From JBBDNV01 sp040877415 (GTDB taxonomy: Bacteria > Planctomycetota > Planctomycetia > Pirellulales > PALSA-1355), in the NCBI GenBank assembly GCA_040877415.1, contig JBBDNV010000128.1:14953-78952 (forward strand): a stretch of 64,000 nucleotides of DNA, given 5' to 3'. The notes under the pieces are model-generated. The model saw nothing but the letters and a program-made list of their open reading frames with translations, had not been told where the DNA came from and made no database searches. Position numbers and translations under genes: made by a program. Below, piece by piece: positions 57,401 to 64,000 of this stretch; position 1 is the first letter of the stretch, and the number at the start of each line of letters is the position of its first letter.

Positions 57401-58516
57401 ATGAAAGTCACCTGCGACCGCGAGGCATTGTTGGCGGCATTCCAGACTGCGGCGGCCGTCGTGCCCTCGCGCAGTCCCAAGCCGATCCTGCAAAACATCA
57501 AGCTCGAAGTCAGCGACGCGGGAGCGATCTTGCTGGCGACGGATTTGGAAGTCGGCATCCGCCTTCAGGTCGCGGGAATCCAGCCCGAAGTCCCCGGCAG
57601 CGCCATTTTGCCGCTTTCGCGGTTTGGCTCGATATTGCGCGAAAACTCCGACGCGACGTTGCGCCTCGAAGCCGACGGCGAGGCAACGATCGTGCGCGGC
57701 GACCGCAGCGAATTCAGGCTGCCGGCGGAAAACCCGCAAGAGTTCCCCACCGTGGCCGATTTCACCGACAAGGCGTTTCACGAACTTTCTGCGCGCCTAT
57801 TGCGCGAATTGATCCGCCGCACGATTTTCGCCACCGACAACGAAAGCAGCCGCTACGCGCTCGGCGGAGTGCTCTTGGAAATGGGTCCCGAGAAGATCAT
57901 CGGCGTGGGCACCGACGGCCGGCGGCTGGCCAAGATGGAAGTCCCGGCCAGAAGCGAGGGCGGACACCAATCAGGCGATAGCATGACGATCGTGCCGACC
58001 AAGGCGATGCAGCTCATCGAACGGGCACTCTCGGACGGCGACGCCGAAATCCAACTGGCCGCCCGCACCAACGAGATCCTGGTCCGCAGCCCGCGGGCGA
58101 CGATTTATTCCCGCCTGGTCGAGGGCCGGTTTCCCAAGTGGCGCGACGTGTTTCCCCAGCGCACCGGGGTCTCGCGCATCGAATTGACGGTCGGGCCGCT
58201 GCACTCGGCGGTGCGCCAGGCGGCCATCGTCACCAGCGAGGAGAGCCGCGGCGTCGACTTCAGCTTTGAAGCGGGCCTGCTCGTGCTCAGCGGCCGGGTG
58301 GCCGACGTCGGCCAGTCGCGCGTCGAGCTGCCGATCGCTTACGACGGGCCGACCATATCCATCACGCTCGACCCCCGCTACGTCAGCGACTTTCTCAAAG
58401 TGCTCGATCCGGAAAAGGTCGTAACCATAGAGTTGAAAGACACCGAAAGCGCCGCCGTGTGTACGACCGACGACGGTTATGGATACGTGATCATGCCCCT
58501 GGCCCGCGACCATTAA
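57401..58516 (+). CDS. dnaN: DNA polymerase III beta sliding clamp
   Basis: A 371-residue clamp with three similar domains. The N-terminus MKVTCDREALLAAFQTAAAV and EVSDAGAILLATDLEVGI, the middle FATDNESSRYALGGVLLEM and VGTDGRRLAKME, and the C-terminal YVIMPLARDH are typical landmarks. The clamp encircles DNA and tethers polymerase III and other proteins to it. It follows dnaA with the origin-like gap and precedes dciA on the same strand. Length agrees with the family (about 370). Confidence 0.97.
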   Translation: MKVTCDREALLAAFQTAAAVVPSRSPKPILQNIKLEVSDAGAILLATDLEVGIRLQVAGIQPEVPGSAILPLSRFGSILRENSDATLRLEADGEATIVRGDRSEFRLPAENPQEFPTVADFTDKAFHELSARLLRELIRRTIFATDNESSRYALGGVLLEMGPEKIIGVGTDGRRLAKMEVPARSEGGHQSGDSMTIVPTKAMQLIERALSDGDAEIQLAARTNEILVRSPRATIYSRLVEGRFPKWRDVFPQRTGVSRIELTVGPLHSAVRQAAIVTSEESRGVDFSFEAGLLVLSGRVADVGQSRVELPIAYDGPTISITLDPRYVSDFLKVLDPEKVVTIELKDTESAAVCTTDDGYGYVIMPLARDH

Positions 58517-58585
58517 GGAGGTTTTTGCGTTGCGGTCCGGGCGGCGCCGGCCTGGCGCTGCCGCATCGCACGGCTTTTTCCAGCC

Positions 58586-58891
58586 ATGACCCACGGCCAA
58601 CCTCAACGGATCGGCGACGTGCTCGCGCAACTGCTGGCCCGCCGGGGCTATGCCCGCGTGCGATCGGGTGGCGCCTGCGCGGAGGCGTGGCGCCAGGCGG
58701 CGGGCGAGCGGCGGGCTTCGTCCACGCGGGCCACGGGGGTTCGCCGCGGCGTGCTGGAAGTGCTGGTCGAGAATTCGACGTTGGTCCAGGAAATGAATTT
58801 TGAAAAGAGAGCGTTGATCAGCCGGCTGGCGGAACTGCTGCCGGATGAGAACATACGCGACGTGAGGTTTCGCGTTGGCCCTGTGACGTGA
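58586..58891 (+). CDS. dciA: DciA (DUF721) helicase-loading factor
   Basis: A 101-residue protein of the DUF721/DciA family: QRIGDVLAQLLARRGYARV near the start, EAWRQAAGE, then GVLEVLVENSTLVQEMNFEKRALISRLAELLPDENIRDVRFRVG. DciA is the ancestral loader of the replicative helicase DnaB in bacteria that lack DnaC or DnaI. Its place between dnaN and gyrB is common in many phyla and supports the call. It starts 69 bases after dnaN and 126 bases before gyrB. Confidence 0.9.
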   Translation: MTHGQPQRIGDVLAQLLARRGYARVRSGGACAEAWRQAAGERRASSTRATGVRRGVLEVLVENSTLVQEMNFEKRALISRLAELLPDENIRDVRFRVGPVT

Positions 58892-59017
58892 CGCGAAACG
58901 CCGGCGGCCGGCGCGCTGGAGCGCTCCGCACGGCTTTGCGGGACGCGCGCAAGCGGTCCCGGCCAGGATGGCGAGTAAACGAGTTCGGAGGCTCCCACAA
59001 AAACCGAGACCGACCCA

Positions 59018-61552
59018 ATGAACGATGAATCCAAGAAAAAGGCCCCGCACCCCAAGGACGAGCCGGCCGACGAGGCGTCCCCAACGGCCCAATTCCGCAA
59101 GGTCGACGGGCAGCGCAAAGGCGACGCCGACTACACCGCCGAGGATTTGCAGCATCTCAGCGATTTGGAGCACGTGCGCGAACGGCCCAGCATGTACATC
59201 GGCGACACGACGCTGCGCGGGCTGCACCACATGGTCTACGAAGTCGTCGACAACTCGATCGACGAAGCCATGGCCGGCTACGCGCGCCAGATTTGGGTCA
59301 CGATCAACAACGACGGCTCGGTGACGGTCGAGGACGACGGCCGCGGCATTCCGGTCGAAGAGCACCCCGACCTGGGCGTGTCCACGCTGCAGGGCGTGAT
59401 GACCGTGCTCAAGTTCGGCGGCAAGTTTCAAAAGGGGGCGTACCAGACGTCCGGCGGTCTGCACGGCGTGGGCGTCACCGTCACGAATTTCCTCTCCGAA
59501 TGGTGCGAGGTGGAAGTGCGCCGCGGCGGCCACGTCTACCAGCAGGAATACGAGCGCGGCGTGCCGGTGGGCGACGTGCGCCGCATAGGCACCACCGACA
59601 AGGTGGGCACCAAGACCATTTTCAAGCCCGACCCGACGATCTTTCCCAGCACCCGCTTCGCATACAACACGCTCCATCGCCGCTTGCAGGAACTGGCGTT
59701 TCTCAACCGGGGCGTCAGGATCACGTTTCGCGACGAACGGACCGGCGACGGCGAAACCTTCCAGTACGTACGCGGCATCCTCGAATTCGTCGAGCACTTG
59801 AACCGCGCCAGCGAGCCGATCCATCCCGATATCATCCACATCGAAGGCGAATACCAAGGCGTGGGCGTGGAAGTCGCCATGCAGTACTCAAGCGAGTTTA
59901 CCGAAAACGTCCACTCCTACGTCAACAACATCAACACGACCGAAGGCGGCACGCACGTCTCCGGCTTCCGCGCGGCGCTGACGCGTACGCTGAACAATTA
60001 CGGCAAGAAAGAAAACCTCTTCAAGGATCTGACCGTTATCGGCGACGACTTTCGCGAAGGGCTCACGGCCGTGATTTCGCTGCGCGTTCCCGAGCCGCAG
60101 TTCGAGGGCCAGACCAAGACCAAGCTGGGCAACAGCGAAGTCGAAGGCATCGTCACCTCGGCCGTGGGCGACCACCTGGGCAAGTTTCTCGAGGAGAATC
60201 CGAAAAGCGCGAAGATCATCATGCAAAAGGCCATCCTGGCCGCCGAAGCCCGCGAAAGCGCCCGCAAGGCCCGCGAAATCGTCCGCGAGCGCAAAGGCGC
60301 GCTCGCCGGCCACGGACTGCCCGGCAAGCTGCGCGACTGCACCAGCCGCGACGTCGACAAGTGCGAGCTGTACCTGGTCGAGGGCGATTCGGCGGGCGGC
60401 AGCGCCGAAGGGGGCCGGCTGCGAGAGTTTCAGGCCATCCTCCCCCTGCGCGGAAAAATCATCAACGCCTACAAATCGCGCGAAGACAAGGTGCTGGCCA
60501 ACGAGGAAGTGCGCAGCATGATCTCGGCCATCGGCGCCGGAATCGGCGAAGAGGCCGATATCTCCAAACGCCGCTACGGAAAAATCGTGATCATGACCGA
60601 CGCCGACGTCGACGGCTCGCACATTCGCACCCTGCTGTTGTGCTTCTTCTATCGCCAGATGTACGAGCTGGTGAGCAAGGGACACATCTACGTCGCCCAG
60701 CCCCCCCTGTTTCGCGTCAAGAGCAAGAAGGAAACCTACTACGTGCAGACCGAGGAGGAAATGAGAAAACGGCTGATCGAGCTGGGCCTGGGCAATTCGG
60801 AGCTCGACGCCGGCGCGGGCCGGGTCATCAAGGGCGAGCAAATGGCCGAGTTGGCCCGGGCTATGGCGACTATGGAGGATTCGCTCACGGCGCTCGAGCG
60901 CCGCGGCATCAGCTTGCGGGCCCACGCCGTGCGGCAGGACCCCGTGACGCTCAAGCTGCCGATCTATCACGTGTTCATCGGCGCGCAGGAGCACTGGTTC
61001 ACCACCCGCGACGAGCTGGATGCCTTCCGCGCCAAGCAGGAGGAAAAAACGGGCGGCGAGCTGGCGGTCTCCGACACCGAAGCCGACCGTGCCGCGACCG
61101 AAGGCAACGGCAAGGCCATGCGCACGCTCACGATCGTCGAGTTGCACGAGGTGCGCACGATCAACAACGTGCTGGCGGCCATGGCCAAGAAGGGCTTTTC
61201 GCTCTCGGATCTGATTCCCCAGGAGCGCACCGGCAGCGAAGAGCCGCGGTTTCAGTTGCGCCGCGGCGAGCACACGACCGGCCTGGAGGACCTGCGCGGC
61301 CTCTTGCCGGCGATCCGCTCCGCCGGCGAAAAGGGTCTGGTGATCACGCGCTTCAAAGGCCTGGGCGAAATGAACGCCGAGGAATTGCGCGACACGACCC
61401 TCGACCCCAAAAACCGCACTCTCTGCCAGGTCACGATGCACGACGCCGGCGCCGCCGACGAGCTGTTCCGCATCCTGATGGGCGACAAAGTCGAGCCCCG
61501 CCGCGAGTTCATCGAAAAGCACGCCCTGGAAGTGCGGAATCTGGACGTGTAG
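59018..61552 (+). CDS. gyrB: DNA gyrase subunit B
   Basis: An 844-residue protein. The GHKL ATPase part has ERPSMYIGDT, VYEVVDNSIDEAMAGY, VEDDGRGIPVEEH and GGLHGVGVTVTNFLSEW. The TOPRIM part has LVEGDSAGGSAEGGR and MTDADVDGSHIRTLL, and the C-terminus NRTLCQVTM with DLLFRIL-like end is conserved. A spacer of about 150 residues in the TOPRIM region (containing the Ala-rich segment near residue 600-720) makes it longer than Gram-positive GyrB, as in Gram-negative types. It supplies the ATPase for negative supercoiling together with GyrA, which is not in the window. A shadow frame on the opposite strand is not a gene. Confidence 0.97.
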   Translation: MNDESKKKAPHPKDEPADEASPTAQFRKVDGQRKGDADYTAEDLQHLSDLEHVRERPSMYIGDTTLRGLHHMVYEVVDNSIDEAMAGYARQIWVTINNDGSVTVEDDGRGIPVEEHPDLGVSTLQGVMTVLKFGGKFQKGAYQTSGGLHGVGVTVTNFLSEWCEVEVRRGGHVYQQEYERGVPVGDVRRIGTTDKVGTKTIFKPDPTIFPSTRFAYNTLHRRLQELAFLNRGVRITFRDERTGDGETFQYVRGILEFVEHLNRASEPIHPDIIHIEGEYQGVGVEVAMQYSSEFTENVHSYVNNINTTEGGTHVSGFRAALTRTLNNYGKKENLFKDLTVIGDDFREGLTAVISLRVPEPQFEGQTKTKLGNSEVEGIVTSAVGDHLGKFLEENPKSAKIIMQKAILAAEARESARKAREIVRERKGALAGHGLPGKLRDCTSRDVDKCELYLVEGDSAGGSAEGGRLREFQAILPLRGKIINAYKSREDKVLANEEVRSMISAIGAGIGEEADISKRRYGKIVIMTDADVDGSHIRTLLLCFFYRQMYELVSKGHIYVAQPPLFRVKSKKETYYVQTEEEMRKRLIELGLGNSELDAGAGRVIKGEQMAELARAMATMEDSLTALERRGISLRAHAVRQDPVTLKLPIYHVFIGAQEHWFTTRDELDAFRAKQEEKTGGELAVSDTEADRAATEGNGKAMRTLTIVELHEVRTINNVLAAMAKKGFSLSDLIPQERTGSEEPRFQLRRGEHTTGLEDLRGLLPAIRSAGEKGLVITRFKGLGEMNAEELRDTTLDPKNRTLCQVTMHDAGAADELFRILMGDKVEPRREFIEKHALEVRNLDV

Positions 61553-61589
61553 GCGCGCGCCGGCCGGCTCGCGATTTCGTCGCGGTGGT

Positions 61590-61617
61590 TTGCGCATTGC
61601 GAATCGTCCGGTATCAT
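61590..61617 (+). promoter_or_regulatory. Possible sigma-70-type promoter for the methyltransferase fusion
   Basis: TTGCGC (61590-61595) and TATCAT (61612-61617) are spaced by 16 bases, 46 bases before the start codon. The match is moderate, so the gene may instead be read from gyrB. Confidence 0.35.
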
Positions 61618-61662
61618 GCAGGGCAACGGACGCCCTCCCTTGAGAAACCGGAGTTCTCCCGC

Positions 61663-63510
61663 ATGACCACTAAGAACCCCGCCCAAACGGCCAATACGAT
61701 TCTCTGCGGCGACTGCATCGAGGGCATGAACGGGCTGGCCGCCGGCGGCGTCGATCTGGCGTTTGCCGATCCGCCGTTCAATATCGGATACGACTACGAT
61801 GTCTACGACGATCGGCAAGAGCGCGACAAATACCTGGCCTGGTCGCGCGATTGGATTGCGGCCGTTTACCGGGTGCTCAAGCCCGATGGGGCGTTCTGGC
61901 TGGCCATCGGCGACGAATACGCGGCCGAGCTGAAAATCGAGAGTCAGAAAATCGGCTTTCACTGCCGCAGTTGGGTCGTCTGGTACTACACGTTCGGCGT
62001 CAACTGCGACAGGAAGTTCACCCGCTCCCACGCCCACCTGTTCCACTTCGTCAAGAACCCGAAAGAATTCACCTTTCGGGCCGACGCCCTGGAAAACCGC
62101 ATCCCGTCGGCGCGGCAACTGGTCTACAACGACAAGCGCGCCAATTCCACCGGGCGGCTGCCCGACGACACGTGGATCATTCGCCCCGCGGAATTCGCCG
62201 GGCTGGTGGACGACGACGGCGCCTGGCCGCCGGCGAAACTGCCGGCGCCGGCGGATCAAGACCAATCCTGGACGCTGCGGCCGCAAGATCTCGGCGAATG
62301 TTTTGGGCCGGCCGAAAACACCTGGTACTTTCCCCGCGTGGCCGGCACGTTCAAGGAACGGGCCGGCTTTCATGGCTGCCAGATGCCCGAGCAGCTATTG
62401 GCGCGAATCATTCGCGCGTGCTCCGAGGAAGGGGAGCTCGTGCTGGACCCGTTTTCCGGCAGTGCCACGACCGCGGCGGTCGCCAAGAAGCTCGGCCGGC
62501 GCTACCTGGCGTTCGACGTTTCGGCCGATTATGTAAAGCTGGGGCTGGCGCGCCTCGAGCGCACGCGCGTCGGCGATCGATTGGACGGGTCGGCCGAACC
62601 GCTTATGTCAGCTCCCAGAACGGACAAGCCGCGATCGCGTTCCCGATCCGTCAAAGGCGCGCGAAAATCGACCGCGATTGCAGTTCAACCGGACTATCGA
62701 CAAACCGAAGAGTGTTACGACCTGGTTCAACTTGAGATGACGCTGCGCGGCATCGTCGAGGCGTTTCGCCTCGTGCACGACGGGTTTTCGGCCGATCGCG
62801 TGGTGACGGATCCGAGCCTCGACAACCGCTTCGTGGAACAATGCCGAAAGTTGGGCCTGATGGGCGACGCCCGCACCTGGAACATCCTCTTGTTTCGGCT
62901 GCGAAAAGCCGGCAAGCTCGCGCACCTGCCGACCCGGGAGCGAACCGCAATCTCCTGGGAAGCGTGCGACGACTATTTCTTTGCCAGTGAGATCGCGCTT
63001 GAGCTCGTGCTCGCTTCGGGCAAGGCCGAGAGCCTCGACGAGATTCTGTGCGATCCCGACCTGGCCGGCGAGTTCGACAAGCTGGCCGCCGATTTCGCGC
63101 CGGGGCGGCAGTCGTTCGAGTACCGCTGGGCGGCGCTGAAGCTTCGCAAGCAGGCGAAAATTGCGCGCAGCCGCGGCGCCGTGCTGGTGCCGCCCGCGCG
63201 CTTGAGCCGCGAAACGCCTGTTGATCAGCTCGACGTGCGCGGGATTCCGCCGCGGCCGGGAGTCTATTTGCTCAGTGGAAACAAGTCGCAAAAGCTGTAC
63301 GCGGGCGAGGCGCTGAATCTGCGGAGCCGGCTGGAAACGCAGTTTGAATCCGGCCGGCGCGTAGTTTTGGGCCGTTTCCCCGGGCCGCTCTCCTTGCGGA
63401 CCTTCCTGACGCACACGCTACCTGCCGAAATGCTTGCGTGGCAGAGTTGTCTGGTGCGAAAATACAAGCCTCGGCTTAACTATCGGGAGCTGCGCGCGGT
63501 AGGGTCCTGA
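61663..63510 (+). CDS. Beta-class DNA methyltransferase fused to a degenerate GIY-YIG domain
   Basis: A 615-residue single frame. Residues 1-290 are an N4/N6 beta-class methyltransferase: the catalytic motif IV DPPFN (Asp36), then the AdoMet motif DPFSGSATT (Asp262) near the C-terminal part of the domain, and LGRRYLAFDVS. A basic linker (TDKPRSRSRSVKGARKS) follows, then an unrecognised helical region (about 330-510). Residues 525-615 look like a GIY-YIG domain: GVYLL (Tyr535), LYAGE (Tyr546), LRSRLE, and KYKPRLN. The expected catalytic Glu nine residues before the Pro of YKP is Gln594. So the module probably binds but does not cut DNA. It lies 110 bases after gyrB. Confidence 0.85.
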   Translation: MTTKNPAQTANTILCGDCIEGMNGLAAGGVDLAFADPPFNIGYDYDVYDDRQERDKYLAWSRDWIAAVYRVLKPDGAFWLAIGDEYAAELKIESQKIGFHCRSWVVWYYTFGVNCDRKFTRSHAHLFHFVKNPKEFTFRADALENRIPSARQLVYNDKRANSTGRLPDDTWIIRPAEFAGLVDDDGAWPPAKLPAPADQDQSWTLRPQDLGECFGPAENTWYFPRVAGTFKERAGFHGCQMPEQLLARIIRACSEEGELVLDPFSGSATTAAVAKKLGRRYLAFDVSADYVKLGLARLERTRVGDRLDGSAEPLMSAPRTDKPRSRSRSVKGARKSTAIAVQPDYRQTEECYDLVQLEMTLRGIVEAFRLVHDGFSADRVVTDPSLDNRFVEQCRKLGLMGDARTWNILLFRLRKAGKLAHLPTRERTAISWEACDDYFFASEIALELVLASGKAESLDEILCDPDLAGEFDKLAADFAPGRQSFEYRWAALKLRKQAKIARSRGAVLVPPARLSRETPVDQLDVRGIPPRPGVYLLSGNKSQKLYAGEALNLRSRLETQFESGRRVVLGRFPGPLSLRTFLTHTLPAEMLAWQSCLVRKYKPRLNYRELRAVGS

Positions 63511-63544
63511 CGGCGTGTCGCCGGAGGAACGGGCTTGATCTCCT

Positions 63545-63892
63545 TCAAAGAATCCTGGCTTGACAATGGGGGCAGGAAGCAGCGTCGTCCCGGATTCGCA
63601 TGCGACGTGGCTTGAAGTTCCCTGAGCCGCATTTCCATAGACTGCCTCGGCAGTGTGGGCACGTGACCATGCTTCTGCACAGCACCGAGGTCGCGGCCCA
63701 ACAGACCAATCCAGGCACGCCCAAGAATAGGATGAGTGCGAGCCAGGATTGTTGGAACCTTGCCGGAAGGGCGACGAGCAGGAACAGCGCGGCCGGTACG
63801 CCGAAGAGTAGCGTTATAGCAGATCGCGCTTGGGCGGCTCTCAACAGTGCCTTGTGGAGTGCCATCCGGCTGATTGTGCGATCATCTCCCAT
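63545..63892 (-). CDS. Small membrane protein with zinc-ribbon motif
   Basis: A 115-residue protein. Two transmembrane segments occur near residues 24-42 (AITLLFGVPAALFLLVAL) and 49-69 (WLALILFLGVPGLVCWA). The C-terminus has VTCPHCRGSLW and SCPHCQARI, forming a four-Cys CxxC pair typical of zinc ribbons. Function is unknown; such proteins are often helper or regulatory membrane proteins. It is convergent with the methyltransferase fusion. No further gene is visible from 63906 to the window end. Confidence 0.7.
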   Translation of the reverse strand: MGDDRTISRMALHKALLRAAQARSAITLLFGVPAALFLLVALPARFQQSWLALILFLGVPGLVCWAATSVLCRSMVTCPHCRGSLWKCGSGNFKPRRMRIRDDAASCPHCQARIL

Positions 63893-64000
63893 GTGCGAAT
63901 TCTAGTACCGCCGATTCCAAAAAAGTTCCAAAAAAGGGGACGCAGCCAATCCTGTTCGGCACTGAGATTGCTGCGGGGATTGTAGCATGGATTCTGGAGC

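Noticed and set aside
59293..61662. Upstream extension of the methyltransferase frame through gyrB
   Set aside because: The frame happens to be open through gyrB but has no domain there. The ATG at 61663 starts the recognised methyltransferase fold.

Overview
The window reads as chromosomal DNA from a member of the Planctomycetota, most likely the order Pirellulales. The evidence is the protein repertoire: two DUF1501 proteins, two tandem PVC-type haem-binding CxxCH proteins, a redoxin-cytochrome-monooxygenase fusion, a secreted BNR protein with the LEERVVLS-type N-terminal motif, a Hint-domain protein, a eukaryotic-like Ser/Thr kinase, and a mitochondrial/spirochaete/planctomycete-type EF-G. 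Composition is GC-rich throughout. No rRNA gene, intact tRNA gene or CRISPR array was seen.

Layout. 1-6.2 kb: a BNR protein (cut by the window edge), DUF1501, an LTXXQ-like protein and the redoxin fusion. 6.3-13.2 kb: a secreted repeat protein ending in a Hint domain, a TPR/coiled-coil protein and two tandem Hsp70-like proteins; the first Hsp70 is membrane-anchored and lacks the conserved Thr of its phosphate-2 loop. 13.2-19.3 kb: two large PVC haem proteins. 19.4-22.6 kb: an accessory island with a four-helix-bundle (S23) gene, a SUKH-like immunity protein, and a toxin/immunity-like pair followed by a partial duplicate of the toxin-like gene; tRNA-3'-end-like fragments recur along it. 22.6-30 kb: DUF1501, a haem-tagged prenyltransferase-repeat protein, a Ser/Thr kinase fused to a UrtA-like amide/urea-binding domain, and a malonyl-CoA-synthetase-like ligase. 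30-36 kb: a decaying accessory zone with an IS66 tnpB remnant, an ECF sigma remnant, small conserved peptides, SRPBCC, SPFH and DoxX.

36-44.2 kb: an ECF sigma / anti-sigma-like pair, a sugar or aromatic catabolic cluster (esterase-like hydrolase, enolase-superfamily dehydratase, amidohydrolase), a GH99-like glycosidase, a 2OG-Fe(II) oxygenase and a receiver-only response regulator. 44.6-48.4 kb: the sdhCAB operon behind a good sigma-70-type promoter. 48.4-55.6 kb: a CPBP protease, EF-G behind a near-perfect sigma-54 promoter, a DUF421 protein flanked by inverted palindromes, a Gfo/Idh/MocA oxidoreductase, a gene-less stretch ending in an orphan terminator (candidate ncRNA) and an M36-like metalloprotease. 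55.9-61.6 kb: the replication-origin block dnaA-dnaN-dciA-gyrB, with an AT-rich island between dnaA and dnaN. 61.7-63.5 kb: directly downstream, a DNA methyltransferase fused to an unknown helical region and a GIY-YIG domain whose catalytic Glu is replaced by Gln. The window ends with a small zinc-ribbon membrane protein.

The best candidates for something undescribed are the origin-linked methyltransferase-GIY-YIG fusion, the toxin/immunity-like duplication at 20.9-22.4 kb, the kinase-UrtA receptor, and the orphan-terminator RNA candidate at 53.6-54.0 kb.
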